DNA of 64,000 bases from Epiperipatus broadwayi (GCA_028023455.1 JAQFVV010012446.1:5519501-5583500); one strand, 5' to 3'. Positions 1 through 12,089 are shown, counted from the stretch's first letter. Made by a program: numbers and translations. The notes: generated by a model not told the origin, from the sequence alone.

Positions 1-954
1 TACAGCACATATATATAAAATCTTTTTAGTAGAATTAAGTATATATTAAAAGAAAATATACTTACATACTTCAAAACAGTTTTTAGTAAACATGTTCTAT
101 CAGATTAATTATGGACCTGAGGCTAGGACATGTAACAGAAGAGCAATATGAGATTTTCAGACCACTTGCAAATATGGAGAGTTGTACAATGAGATTGACA
201 AGAATAGATCAGAAATAAATTACATGGGTAAGACTCTAATGGTTATCACTGACATTAAAATAAGTAAAGACTGAAATGGGGAAATAATTCAAAACAGGAC
301 TGATCGGCCAATGATAGATGTTTGGTCAGATTACTTAAATAAGATAAGGCAGAATAAAGAATGCTATGATTAAAATACATGCTTTTTCAGGCAAAGAATA
401 ACTTTATTTAAAAATTTTATCTTTCTTATTGCACTGCTAAATCCATATAATATTAATATCATCTATGTTCTTTATTATTTTTTACAATGCTTTTTAACAA
501 TCCACTATCGACTGTTCCAATTGCCTCAGCAATCTTCTTCCGAATTTCTGCTTAGATCTGATGTCTGAATATGCTAGCGCCTCACTGATGATAGCCAGCA
601 GTTTGAAACCAGTTCGAGGATAGGGATATTCAGAAAAAGCTCGTTAAGAGCTATTAGCATGCTCATTATATTATATTTGTAGTACAAACTTATTAAATTA
701 AATCACGTGATGTATGACCTGATTTTTCTTACTATATATATGTGTGTGCATGCATATCAAATACCATCCAACAAAATCATATAAACTATAGAAATCTATA
801 ATTGCAAATAAAATACTTAAATAAGACATACCTTACAATAGTATGATCTAAAATATTATACATCTAATACTGATGAAACAAATATAATTAGAGAACTTTT
901 TTTTTTTTACATATATGTGATATCAATTGACTCACAATAAGGAAAATTGCATAC
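1..954. other. 3' flank of last ankyrin exon; repeat fragments
   Basis: No exon was recognised here, although the ankyrin gene must continue. The stretch 379-560 is a copy of the hammerhead-bearing repeat family (minus orientation). The stretch 540-680 holds a second repeat piece (GTTAAGAGCTATTAGCATGC) that recurs near 49495-49525. Confidence 0.4.
379..560 (-). repeat. Hammerhead-bearing repeat family, degenerate copy
   Basis: Shares the order of segments seen at 20660-20830, 29690-29770 and 59928-61217: a block around TTTCTTATTGCA.TGC.AAATCCATATAAT, then ACAATGCTTTTT, then the ribozyme-like core. On the minus strand the core reads CGGAAGA, stem-loop, GGAAC, AGTC. The invariant CTGA and GAAA are damaged, so this copy should be inactive. 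Confidence 0.6.
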
Positions 955-1053
955 CTTTGCAAATCGCAATTGTATTCAACTAATACTTCAACGACTTCTG
1001 TGAAACCACATGCAGCAGCAGACAGTAGAGGACAATCCACAATCAAACCCTTT
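955..1053 (-). CDS. Ankyrin-repeat gene exon, most 3' recognised
   Basis: A 99-bp minus-strand exon with a good acceptor (polypyrimidine tract then CCAG) and a GTATGC donor. One base completes the Gly codon from exon 3473-3564. It then reads K-G-L-I-V-D-C-P-L-L-S-A-A-A-C-G-F-T-E-V, then V-E-V-L-V-E-Y-N-C-D-L-Q-R, one more ankyrin repeat with the P-L-L-S-A-A-A-C-G helix start. It leaves two bases, so at least one more exon must follow, either in 1-954, where none was recognised, or beyond the window edge. The gene is therefore partial at its 3' end. The five exons together give about 224 residues and at least five ankyrin units. Confidence 0.82.
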
Positions 1054-2337
1054 CTGGAAAAAAAGGCGATACATATATTTATCAAACAGAATAAAAATAT
1101 AACACAATTATAAAATTTTCTTCCCAATCATAGTTTTGCCTATTAAACAAATAGACTTTCCTAAGTGAAAACCTGCAAGCCAATTAATTATTATAAATAT
1201 ACTCATGTAACTACCCAAAATCATACCTAGGATTAAAAGTTCTCATAAGATTGATGTCTTCAGACCTAAATTAATTAATCAATAATTTCTTGGATGTTTC
1301 TTTTAATTTCATTGCATAAGGCAATGAAATAAAAAGATGGGTCACAGAAACTATTTTGAATAATCATTTTGGAATTCAAGCTATCGATGTTATGGGAACT
1401 TCTTTTATGATTAGAGGTTGTGGGTAATTATATAAGTGTATTTATATGTATATGCTTTTGGCAATGTTTTTCGCTTGAGAAAGTACATTTGTTTAATAAA
1501 TCATAGTTGTGAAAAAAAAATTATTTGTTAATATCTTTATTTCAATATTTTTTATTTGATTTGGTTATAATTACTATATAGCATTAGACAATATTATATA
1601 TATAATTAAATGACAGATCAGAATTAACCTAATCTGGATAATCAATTTTCTCAAATTTGTACACACACACGACATTATATAAAAAAAGTGCTTTTATTTA
1701 TAAATAATAAAATTACTATATTGTTGAGCAAAATAACAATTAAATCATACAGATTCAAAATATATAAAATAAATATTGTAAACTTACTGGATATTAATGA
1801 AGAAAAACGCATTAAAGATGTCCGGATCACGATAATACAAATATGCTTCAATAGGTGTGCTTTTTCTTAATTTTAAAGAGATATGCAATAATGTTAAAAG
1901 CACTTTATCCTAAAAGATATAGTCTAAATATGGAATACTAAAAGAAATCATACTGATTTAGAATATGTGCAGTCCATAAAATCCAGCTGGGTTTATGGGA
2001 CAGCATTTTGAAGTGTTGAAATTTCCAGATTTTTAAAGTGACTAATATTTGATTCTTGTTATCATATTAACCAAACAAATTTTAAAAAAATAGGAACAGT
2101 CACATTAAATTTCCTTTTTTTTTAACAAAAGTTTTATTTTCTGACACAATGTACAATGGTATACATTATTTTTTTCTCAAATTTTGTCCCTCTTTGCATA
2201 AATTTGCTTTCTGCTAATGACTTGTGAGTACAATCCTGTCTTCCTATGAAATGGATCGTATGATTGTACACATATATTATAAAAAAAAACCCACTGGAAT
2301 TAACTCTACAATTTTCAATATAGTACATAAATAAATA

Positions 2338-2462
2338 AATAGAAGTTATAGCCAGCTTACAGCATGATTGCCATCTTCAGCAGCAATTACAATGGCTTTT
2401 TTAATTTTTAATTGTAAGTACTATTCAAGATAGTCATGCTGAAACTGGCTATAACTATTATT
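2338..2462. mobile_element. Small foldback (MITE-like) element
   Basis: The left arm (AGTTATAGCCAGCTTACAGC) and the reverse complement of the right arm (AGTTATAGCCAGTTTCAGC) match over about 35 bases around an AT-rich centre. It is about 125 bp long with no coding capacity. The superfamily is unknown. Confidence 0.65.
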
Positions 2463-2754
2463 TATTCACATACTGATATATTGAAAATTTTTGAATTAAT
2501 TCCAATGTTTTATTCTTTATGTAATATTTTATCTGATATTACATATATATAATATGTAAAAAGTACATATAAAAATGAAAACTAATGTATATATGCCATG
2601 TCAAAACTTAAATTCCTAACATTAACTAAAAAAAAACACCATTATGTTTACATACACAAGCTGTGAAGTACCTTGCAGTAAAACAGTAGCCTAATCTCCT
2701 GTCAACGCTATGAACTGAGATCAAATTGAAGCTGAATAAGCTTGAACATTTTTT

Positions 2755-3000
2755 CGATAACTATAGGATTTTTCTTTCAGGTAGCTGGCTTATAGCAACT
2801 CATCTAACTATCCAATATTAGTCAGTAAATAGATATCTAGTTATTCTTAGCTAAAGCTAATACAAGGCTAAGCAAGCATTCAAATTTTTATCAATTGGTG
2901 TTAGGCAAGCCTGCTGAGTACTGCTTTCTCCTTCACTGCTCCTCTACGAGACGCTACTGAAGATGCTTTCAATATGGGTCACTACTTTAATTGTATTTAC
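2755..3000 (+). repeat. Dispersed repeat D, copy 1
   Basis: Contains AACTCATCTAACTATCC and ATTAGTCAGTAAATAG, then a TTGGTGTTAGGCAAGCCTG block. Related stretches are at 9410-9640 on the minus strand and 21640-21900 on the plus strand. The element class is not recognised. Confidence 0.5.
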
Positions 3001-3472
3001 TTTTTGCCTACATATAAACTAAAATTTTACCTATAATAATTTAAAATTGAAGTTTCTCTTATTCAACATTAGAATACAATAGAATAATAATTTTCTCTAT
3101 TTCTAATAAAAATTGCATTGAATTCAAGTGAAGTAATATATTTACAAGTCGTTGATGTGAATTCGTTAATTGTCTTTGTTTTAAATCTAATGTTGCTTTG
3201 ATACAAATTTCAGTTGCAACGATTTGAGAGAAGTAAGCACAAAAATCTTAACTCCTCAAAATAATTAATGTTATATTACACTTTATCTAAATTAGTGCGT
3301 ATACTACACGTCCACTAAAATGTGGACATAATATCAAGCCTTTCATTATAGTTGATAGCAAATCTGATAATTACGTTTGACTATGTAATCGCACAAACAA
3401 CAACAACTGCAGTTAAAAAATTAATTTGTTTATTACAGAATCTATATTTAAAAATGGTTAAAAATTAATTAC

Positions 3473-3564
3473 CCATCAACATTGCATCCGTGTTTAATTA
3501 AAATCTCCACATGATTTGGTTTATTAGCAGCAATTGCACACGCCAAAGCATAACCACCAGTATT
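3473..3564 (-). CDS. Ankyrin-repeat gene exon (one repeat)
   Basis: A 92-bp minus-strand exon between acceptor TTTTTAG and donor GTAATT. It starts on a codon boundary, as the preceding exon requires, and leaves two bases. The residues N-T-G-G-Y-A-L-A-C-A-I-A-A-N-K-P-N-H-V-E, then I-L-I-K-H-G-C-N-V-D, form one ankyrin repeat, with YALACAIAA in place of the usual TPLHLAA and HGCNVD in place of GADVN. The divergence is within the normal range. The donor is weaker than the others, but the next exon completes a glycine codon in frame, which supports it. Confidence 0.85.
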
Positions 3565-3849
3565 CTAAAAATTATAAGATTTTATTATTCATCTTTAAAA
3601 AAAAAGGAACACGAATCACATATAATTTATTAAATACACAGAAACAACAACGAAAGTGAAAAAATTGTATTTGGATAAAAACGTTATATTTATTTACCCA
3701 ATTTTATAAAAATGTATCTTGAATTATTCACACACTAATGGCTGTAAGTATATATATATATGTAAACTGATAATGTTACCTGGTGTGTGCTAGCACAGAT
3801 TCAGTTAAAATTTAATTACTTCAGTATGTGTGTCATTTTATATTTATAT

Positions 3850-3960
3850 AATCATCATCATCATTGTCAATCCACTGCAGGATGAAGGTCTCTCCAAGTT
3901 CAATCCAACTTCTCCAATCTCTAGCCTCTCTTCTTCACATCACCCTTGCACATTTTCTTA
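3850..3960 (-). mobile_element. 3' tail of an RTE-like LINE
   Basis: The minus-strand translation ends with W-I-E-L-G-E-T-F-I-L-Q-W-I-D-N followed by a run of Asp from GAT repeats. This is the characteristic C-terminus and simple-repeat tail of a common invertebrate endonuclease-RT LINE. The same ending appears in the fragment at 31030-31480. Confidence 0.7.
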
Positions 3961-4411
3961 TATAAACTAATACAGAAGATTAAACTTTGTAAAATCATCA
4001 CCTTCATCAGCAGCATGAAATATGGTCATTCTAACTCCAGAAGAAGAGAGTAAAAAAGCAAAAATAAAGCGCCAAAAAGAATAAAATAATAAAGATTAGT
4101 TTAACAATGACTACATACATCAAATCATCAACCATAAAGGTGTCCACATGCATCAATATTAGGCTTTGATATCTTGTCTTGCTGTATCACAAGACTTTCT
4201 TTTTAAAAGCTTTCAACTCCTTACTTAACTGTAGTTTCCGATTGCATTCCATCTTCTATCGTAATCTCCTAATGAAAGCAATCAATATGGCACATCTTTA
4301 GAATATCTTTAAGATAATCTTTATAACATTGAAGCAATCTACCTCATTCATAACAATCACATTGATATTCATCATATATTTTTTTTACAAAGTCTGTTAC
4401 CATTTATTTGC

Positions 4412-4508
4412 AATATATATAAAATACATATTTTGTGGGTTCATCCGTGTTAATATTAAAAGTTTTTAACACGGATGAACCCGCAAAATATGTATTTTAT
4501 ATATTTAA
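4412..4508. mobile_element. Near-perfect 97-bp palindrome
   Basis: The arms of about 40 bases (4412-4454 and 4467-4508) differ at only one or two positions, both including ATACATATTTTG and GGGTTCATCCGTGTTA on opposite strands, around a 12-base centre. The low divergence suggests a young foldback element or a recent inverted duplication. Confidence 0.75.
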
Positions 4509-4845
4509 CCCGTGCAAATCTTCGTTTTAACACATATATATATCCAATTCACTGAAGATATGTCCTTACAATAGTAGATTCTTTACCCTGTAAGTTGAAG
4601 AATATATCAATTGGTCTTATAATCTGTGCATCATATTTGCAGAATCTTACACATCATCTCTAAATAAATTTTTCCTAGTGTCTTTATGTGACCAATGATG
4701 AAGGATTCATAACTCACAGATACACACTATATTTGATAAAATAACAACCATGCTTTTAACTAATTTAGATGAAATAGTCACATCATTATGATGAAATATC
4801 CTACTTTTTAACTTGATAACTACAGTAGTGTACAATTTAATCTAC

Positions 4846-5355
4846 GCAGTGTGTCTCAATAAAAAGATAACCTATTCCCTCTCCAAGCTGTCCACAGTGT
4901 CATTTGTAAATCAGCACGTATGTTATGCAGTGACAGTTTATCTAGTCATCCAAGATTTTAAGATGCTAGCATGTTGGGTTCATTAGTTATAACATGAAAT
5001 GCAACAGTTTGTTTCATATCATCTTCGACGCAATCTGTGCCGTCATAAAATCTTGCAAACCATTTGAAAATATTCATGCAACTCATGACTTCACTACTTT
5101 GCATAATTTAAAATGTTTTAAATGTTTGAGTAGCAATTTTTCCAACTTAATGTTAATATGTTGTTCCGTTGTAGCTTAAGATATGAAAAACAACGCCACA
5201 TTTCAGGTCGTAATTTGTGACCCAAACATGCTAGAACCTTAAAATTTTTTGGTTAATAGCTAAACTATGATTCTACTTAACATGTGTCATTCAGAGATAG
5301 TACTGCAAGCTGTTTGGGGAAAGAACTAATCACCTTTTCATTGAGATATGTTGCA
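4846..5355 (-). mobile_element. Mariner-derived foldback with a transposase HTH relic (copy 1)
   Basis: About 150-base terminal inverted repeats start CAGTGTGTCTCAATAAAAAG. Between them the minus strand reads S-S-E-V-M-S-C-M-N-I-F-K-W-F-A-R-F-Y-D-G, then T-D-C-V-E-D-D. This is the helix-turn-helix segment of mariner transposase (family pattern: Y-G-x-x-x-x-S-x-x-x-x-F-x-W-x-x-R-F-x-x-G, then E-D-D). No DDE/D catalytic domain follows. It is inserted in the LINE at 4280-6310 and shares its structure with 15888-16400. Confidence 0.75.
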
Positions 5356-6729
5356 TCGTCATATCAACATTTGACTTTCTCTCTAAAATGCTACCAAGGT
5401 ATTAAAACTGACTCGTATTCTCAACTTGATAATCAACAAAGTTAAAAGTTTCTGAAGATTTTTTTCACCTATCACCAATGGATCAAGTAGCTATGTTTTT
5501 GAATATAAATTACTAAATCAGAATCTTTATAGATCACATTGAAAACATTAAGAAAATACTGCTCCTTATTATTTGAATCGTTAAAAAAAGTGCATTCGTC
5601 AGCCTATAGTAAATCTGAAAACCGAGAAATTCTTGCTTTCACTTTTAATCTGTTTGAACTAAAAATTCCACCATCAAACCTGCATCAATATCTGCTAACA
5701 GTTGCAAGGACCACATCGTTACTAAAATGGAAAACAAAGTTATAACTAAAATATATCCCTATCATCACTTGTTTTCATTTCAAATACTTAAAATTTTCCA
5801 CCAGTATTAATAACACTTTCTTTGATGCCATCACATAGAAGTTACATAATATAACCAAATTTTGGTAGGCAATCTGCTAAATCTTTGGATTAACTGATTC
5901 AAATGTTAACCAAACAACATATAAATCCTAACTTTATTCATTACATTTTTATCGCATTTGCCTAGAAACAAAACCATGTCTATAATGCATCTCGATTCTC
6001 AAAAGCTTCATAATCTTCGATAAACAGTCATCTACGACTAGAAGCAGACTATTCAACAAAATTTTTGAAAGTCTTTTTGTTACACTGGATAGCAATGATA
6101 TTCCATACTAATTATGGTAGACTTTTCAATCCCTTTTATTTTTATAAATTGGAAATAATAGAAATATCTTAAAGATCATGTGGTATAATTTCATGACTCC
6201 ATATTTTTTTTAAAAAAATCCAATAATTTTGAAGCTAATGTATCATCGCAATATTTTATAACTTCATTAGGTGTTATTTCAGGTCCTGAAGCCTTCCAAT
6301 ATTTGAGATTATAAAAAAAATGTTTTAATTTCATTGAGCTGCATATCTTTTTCAACATATAAATAATATTCAGAATGAAGATGTCAGTAAGTCATTTGCA
6401 TTTCTTTATCATTATTCAAAGGTGTATAACTAAAATTTTAATAATTTGGAAACTAATATATCATTGCCAAACTAATATATTCCTGCAAAATCACAGCCTT
6501 TCATTTTTTATAACTAATTAATTGTTTTAACATTATTAAGTTGGATAAAATTGCCTAAATATAAACAAATAGATAAAACGGAGATATTTTTAAGCCATCT
6601 AAATTCTCATATTGCTATTCACAAGATGATCCACATATTCCCTCCATACTATATTTAATATATAAGGGTGCCTTCCACTGACTTAATAAAATTAGACTAC
6701 CATTTTTCAGGTTAATATGTTAAAATGGC

Positions 6730-6875
6730 TAAAATTGGATGGCTATTTGTTTAGGAGTTCAACAGAAGTTTGAAGGCTGAAAATGACCGAGTTGGGCCAT
6801 CACCATGGGCCTCGAACTCCACAGAGGTTGCCAATATGCTACGGCTCCAAATCATATAGAGCCGGTTCTCGTGTT
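6730..6875 (-). repeat. tRNA-derived SINE-like repeat C, copy
   Basis: The minus strand shows a B-box-like GAGTTCGAGGCCC, then the family body with CTTCAAACTTCTGTTGAACTC. This body recurs at 7915-8060, 38057-38170, 46105-46255, 47428-47545, 49130-49225 and 49835-49925. The A-box region is weak. Old copy. Confidence 0.55.
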
Positions 6876-7439
6876 ATGTTTGTCTCAATGCATCAAAAAT
6901 TATAGGATCTACCGTGCAATTTTAAGTCGTATAAAATCATTGAATCTCTGCCCATAAATCTTTATACTAAGAATTTATATTTATTATCATGCTGTGGCCA
7001 ATTTCCTTTTACTCATACCACAAATATAATTGTTATTAGGAAAATAAAACAAGATGCTTCTTTTTAGTTAATTCAAAGACAAACTTATTCAAATTCACTC
7101 GAATTCATAATAAGGAATTTAAGAGAATTCCATATTCTACGATTCATTAACATGATATACTTGAAAATCCAAACTAGTAGCTGAAATTTAGTGTGAGCAG
7201 CTGTTATTTTTAGAGAATGGACATTAAATTTCCTATGAGTATGTTTGAGAATAGGATTTATTTTTTCAGTGTAGCTACTTGTTAATTTTTAGGTATACTG
7301 ATTTGGGATTTAGTCCATCCATCTGCATTTATAACTACTCATGTAATATTAACTTTTATTATTGTGATGATTCTTAAAACTTTCTAAAAAAAAAACAAAA
7401 GTATATTATTTTTTTATCTACAGGACTAACTTCTCAATG

Positions 7440-7830
7440 ATTACTGGTTAAAAAATTTAGATGTAAATGCTCTCGCCAAAGTCTTGGGAGTTGATATCTT
7501 CTACTAATATTGGATGAGGAAGTAATTACCTCCCACCAAGTCAAAAACTAAGCTTATATAACAGCAGAGCCCGAAGATACAATAGCATCATTCTACAATT
7601 TCATTGTTTTTTCTGCTATTTAAATTTTGACACTACATAACTCACTTGGAGGTAGTTACGTCCACTTTGCAATTACAAATATTAAGAAGTAATGATTATT
7701 TATTTATTATTATAATATTGGATAAATTTATTACGCTAAATAAGGATGTAGTAATATCTTTGCTTTACTAGATCACAAGATCACCTAAGTCTTAAATTAG
7801 GGTTGTCTCTTGAATGAAAAATGCTTACAC
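7440..7830. repeat. Repeat pieces with inverted blocks
   Basis: AGTAATTACCTCCCACCAAGT near 7520 is inverted as ACTTGGAGGTAGTTACGTCC near 7655. The stretch 7770-7820 (AGATCACCTAAGTCTTAAATTAGGG) is related to 10960-11010. The class is unknown. Confidence 0.4.
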
Positions 7831-7914
7831 AGTCCTTTACAATAATTTTACTTAAGCTAAACAGAGGGTATGTGATAAATCAATTCATGAGTTATCCAAA
7901 AAATCAATAATAAA

Positions 7915-8060
7915 CACTAATTGATTACCATCGAATGTTTTACTGGAGCTCATTAATAAAAGTTTGAGCACCACAAGTGACAGAACTGGGGCTTCAATCT
8001 ATAAACCTTGAGCTTCAAAGTCTGTCACTCGACCCCCACAGAGTAACCACGTCTATTACA
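7915..8060 (-). repeat. tRNA-derived SINE-like repeat C, copy
   Basis: The minus strand carries an A-box-like GACGTGGTTACTCTGTGGG, a B-box-like AGATTGAAGCCCCAG, then TCTGTCACTTGTGGTGCTCA, which is the shared body of family C. It has no clear flanking duplication. Confidence 0.6.
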
Positions 8061-8249
8061 CAACTCATATATGATTTCTCTTTACTCCACCCTCTCCGAC
8101 AAATTCTGATATCCTCCTTAAGAAAATAACAGTTCAATAAACTTCGCTCAAATAATACTATTACGTTTGATATAAAATATCATTAACACCCACCACTACA
8201 ATACTTCTAGCTGTCCTACTTTGTAAACAAAGATAAATTCTCAATTTAA

Positions 8250-8540
8250 AGTACAGGTTAAAAAATAACCTTTTACATTTAAGCTGCAAAGTTGCTATGT
8301 AAATTAAAATTCGACCCTATTAAAACAGGAAGCATGAAACAAAATCAGCAATGATCTTAAACAGCTAATAAACAAAGACGTTCAATTTACTCGTATAAAG
8401 AAAGATTAATACAATGGTCATTTTAAACTTTGTTGATTTCATTTCACATTCCTTGTTTAAAAAAAATTGAATTTTCATTTACATAACAACTTTGCAGCTT
8501 ACAGGTGCATTACCTTTTACCTGTGCAATTAAATTCAGAC
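8250..8540. mobile_element. Foldback element with 60 to 90-base arms
   Basis: TTAAGCTGCAAAGTTGCTAT near 8280 and the reverse complement of 8470-8505 (TAAGCTGCAAAGTTGTTAT) match, together with AGGT...CCTTTTAC and AATTAAAATTC/AATGAAAATTC flanks. It is non-coding. Superfamily unassigned. Confidence 0.65.
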
Positions 8541-9409
8541 TTTTTTTTAATTACAAGGTAGCGTTTCATAGCAATGAGTATTAATGTTATTTTATGTTTG
8601 AATTTCAACTAGCGATATGCAACTGATTCTATTTCTTATAAATATAATATTAAATATGATGGCTACTCCTATAGCCGATCTTTATAAGTTAACACATTGT
8701 TGGTGAAATTAAATATGTTAATATTTCAGTTGATTACTCTTAAAATTTGTATATTATCCAATCATCTTTCAAAAATTTTAACAACTTTTTTATTTTACAT
8801 TGTGTGTTTATCTGTATATATTATGTGTGCTCATGAAAAGTTTTATACCATTAATAATTTTAGTTTGTTTCTCTATGCGTCGTTCAGCGGCATCACATTG
8901 CTAAAGTATTCTTCATGTCATCCTGGGCACAATCTGTTACAACTTTGATTAAAATAAAAATATAAATCGTAGCAAATTGCAGTAGTGTAAATTGTAGACA
9001 GTGAATTCAGAAACAGAAAGCATAATAGCTAATTTTATTAGGATTGCAGTAAGACGATAGATTATTCAACAGGATATACATAACATGGCTGTTGAGTTGA
9101 TAATAAGGAATAACACTAAATACAGCCTTTGGTTTCACTGATTAGATGCTTAATACTTCTACTGACCAGTCATTAAAATGTTGTGGTGGTTACAGTTTAA
9201 TGTAGGTATAACAGAGATCATCAGATGCTGAGGATCATTAATAATTGATTTAGATGTGAATATTATGTTTAGTCAGAGGGTTTGTTTTTGGTTTCTGCTA
9301 TCTCTCTCTTATAATATTAGTTTAAAAAAATAAAATCAGCAGCTAACACAAATATTTAATTAAATACAAATAAAGAATAGGGAAAAAGTAAAATAGTTTT
9401 TAAATAATT

Positions 9410-9640
9410 CACTGCAAAGTTTTGCTAACAACCCCCTGCTCTTCTTCATAGGGAAGTAGCAGAAAAGAAGACATTACTCACAAGGTTTGCTAATTATCTG
9501 ATGGTCAAGTTTTAAAATGTTTCCAATTTTGTTTTACACTTCACTAATGAATAGGAAGATAGCCAATTTCTGACTAATAGTGGATAGTTAGATAGTTTAG
9601 TTATGGATCAGCTATTTGGAAGAAAATCCCTAAAGCCCAA
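9410..9640 (-). repeat. Dispersed repeat D, copy 2
   Basis: The minus strand contains CTATCTAACTATCCACTATTAGTCAG, split over two related blocks, matching copy 1 at 2755-3000. Degenerate. Confidence 0.45.
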
Positions 9641-9752
9641 TTCAAACCTGATTAAAATAAACAAATAAAAAGACGATGTAATACCCTAAGCATGATTCAA
9701 ACCTGATTAAAATAACCAAATAAAGAGATTGGATATAATACTGTATGCAATG

Positions 9753-10820
9753 TACACCTGGGTCTCGTTTTATGCGGTAGATATGTTCCTCAGAAAACCC
9801 GCATTAAAAAAAATCGCACAAAAATAGACTTAACTTACATTGAAAAATGGAAGATAGGGTCTGTAATTTTCAGAATTCGCATAAAAGCAAAGCAACAAGG
9901 AAAAAATACTTTAAAATTCACAATAAAAAAATAAGGAAATAAAGTATGACTAATAAAAAAATATCAAATATTTGAAAAAAATTGGTGCAAGACAAACTTT
10001 TTTTACTTTTTTTTATTAACTATAGTATTTAATTTGACATTTTTTCATACCTATTTTAATTATTATCGCTATTTGATGATATGCGGTTTGTTTGTAAACT
10101 GGTAAGAAATCAGATTCGTCGATGTGATGTAATGTAGCTTCTCCTTGAACGAAGTTAAGAATCTCTCAGCAATTATGCACAGAGAAACTTGTTAGCCACT
10201 TTATTTTCCATTCCCCACTCGAAGTTTTCCCATATTCTGCTCAATCCCATTTACACAACTAGTGCCAATTTCAGTCTTGTGCTGTGTTAATGGTTTTCTG
10301 TTGACAAAACTGATGTTTACTACTGAAATAAATTTTAAATGTTCACATTTTGTTTCTATATTAAAAAAATGAGATGCAATCAAAACAAAAAGATTATACA
10401 TTATCATTAGAAACATTATTTTCAGTTTATAAAATCAATAAAATCTTCGTTATTTATTTTAAAAATCTACATTATTTATTTCTGTTATACCTAACAAAAT
10501 ACATTTTAAAAGTTTAAAATTTTTGAATATTTATTGCGATATTTTTATATTTAAATATAAATCTATTATTATTATTTACTCATTAGTATAAGTAGGTTTT
10601 TTATTCTAAATACAGCTTCAGGTCATATTCACATTAGCTGCTAATAAAACGTTATATTTTTGAGAAAAAAAAGTATTTCAAGTCAAAATAAGTTATTAAT
10701 AATTTAAATTTCTTGATAGCTATAAATATGGTGAAATATGAAAAATATTAAGAAGAAACATGAATCACATAACTTCAAAATCGCATTAAAATAATCCGCA
10801 TAAAACGAGACCCAGGTGTA
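9753..10820. mobile_element. Tigger/pogo-like non-autonomous DNA transposon
   Basis: The two ends are exact inverted repeats for at least 25 bases, including CACCTGGGTCTCGTTTTATG, and both are flanked by TA, the target site of the Tc1/mariner superfamily. The subterminal text (GATATGTTCCTCAGAAAACC, then GCATTAAA and ATCGCAC) resembles the conserved ends of Tigger/pogo elements. The 1.06-kb interior holds no transposase frame and includes a copy of repeat H (10098-10258), so it is non-autonomous and compound. Confidence 0.78.
10098..10258 (+). repeat. Repeat H, copy nested in the Tigger-like element
   Basis: Shares GAATCTCTCAGCAATTATGC, AGAGAAACTTGTTAGCCACTT and CCATTCCCCACTCGAAGTTT blocks with the tandem pair at 31596-31865. 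The short minus-strand reading frame over it (10201-10416) is an accident of this repeat and not a gene. Confidence 0.6.
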
Positions 10821-11279
10821 TTTATGACTACCAGCGGTAGTACGGTCCCTCCACGACTACCCAAGTACTTTTGCCAAGATCGAGAGTATGAAATCTTCTA
10901 CTGATATGGATCAAATTTACACTATGGAAAATGTTATAATATCATCTCTTCATTATTATACAAGATCATCTGTGTTTTAAATTAGGGTGATCTTTAGATG
11001 AAGTAATATAATTGAATGAGACAAAATAAAAATGTTATTGATTATCTGAACTGATAATTTGAAATCCTGCACAATCCATTAAAAAAAATCCCTAACAGTC
11101 TACGAAGATAATTATGATAGATTATAACTAAATTCTCTAAACTTTTGGCAAAAAATTATTCTATCTTCATTAGCAGCCACTTCCAAATGAGTATGGTTCA
11201 AGAGAAAAATAACAAATAATAATACACTCGAGATGAATTTTATAATTATGCAAACCAATCTATGAACCACAAATAAGCC

Positions 11280-12020
11280 CATATAGAACATGCTGGTCCA
11301 TTATTCTGATTATCTGATATTTTGTATTGTTGTTTTATAAGTTCTGCAGAAAACTTTTTTTCTATAAAATACATCAACATTATACCAAATTATAGTTCCC
11401 TGATGTATTCTATTTCCTGCCATAAAGTCCCATTGATGACACATCATTTCTTTATAATGTCTTTGAAATAATTTTTATAACATAAATATGATCTATCTTT
11501 CCCATGATGTCATGCTCAAATCCCCATAGAACATCCTTTAAGGAAGTCTTAAATTATTCGTGCGTTTTACATATCCAATCCAACGAAGATGTGATTTTAG
11601 AATAATGGACTATGTAGTATCATAGCCAGTAAGTTGAAAAACATATTGCTTGGTCTTACGATTTCATCATTATATTTTTTCAAATTTTACAAGCAACTTT
11701 AAAAAAAACATTTCGAATGTTTTTACGCTCCGTCAATAGTGTCCAAGTCTAACTTCCATAGAATAGACTAGATAAAATGACAGCTCTGAATTGCACTAGT
11801 TATTTTAAGTGATGAAATACCCTATTTTTTAATTTGTTAAAAGCATCCCCGCATGGAGTCTATGCTACATCTCAACATTTAAGTCCGCTTTCTACTTTTT
11901 AAAAATACCCAAAATATTTAAATTATTCTAGTCTTACTTTCTGATTATCAGAAAATAAAACTGTAGTTCGGTTAAATAAAAAGCATTAATATTTTAATAT
12001 TTGTTTCATGTTCTGAAGTG
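11280..12020 (-). mobile_element. CFDP2-like LINE, 3' fragment
   Basis: Parallel to the C-terminal part of the LINE at 4280-6310: CACATCATTTCTTTATAATG, then ATATCCAATCCAACGAAGATG, and the block giving R-x-F-H-H-L-K in reverse. Only the 3' third is present and it carries many stops. Confidence 0.55.
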
Positions 12021-12089
12021 AAATGATTAGAAATCTGTCCTGGCAAGAGATTCATATGCATCTATTAAGAGCCGTTACCATTATCCTAC

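Larger units (their letters stand above)
1054..3472. other. Ankyrin-gene intron
   Basis: AT-rich intron without recognised exons. It holds a small foldback element at 2338-2462 and a copy of a dispersed repeat at 2755-3000 that recurs at 9410-9640 (opposite strand) and 21640-21900. The other stretches show only low-complexity sequence. Confidence 0.5.
4280..6310 (-). mobile_element. CFDP2-like LINE, decayed, interrupted by a mariner foldback
   Basis: Minus-strand reading from 6310 downwards shows a broken reverse transcriptase: A-S-G-P-E-I-T-P-N-E-V near 6290 (usual A-P-G-P-D-G-I-P-x-E-V), N-Y-G-I-S-L-L-S near 6100, and a degenerate catalytic box A-D-E-C near 5600. The C-terminal part around 4540-4830 resembles the R-V-F-H-N-H-D-L-T-I-S-S-K-L and W-Q-D-x-I-T-N segments of this family. 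Many stops and shifts make it non-functional. The mariner-derived element at 4846-5355 splits it and so inserted later. Confidence 0.75.

Noticed and set aside
10201-10416. A 71-residue minus-strand gene
   Set aside because: The frame covers repeat H inside a DNA transposon, and the same sequence recurs at 31596-31865.
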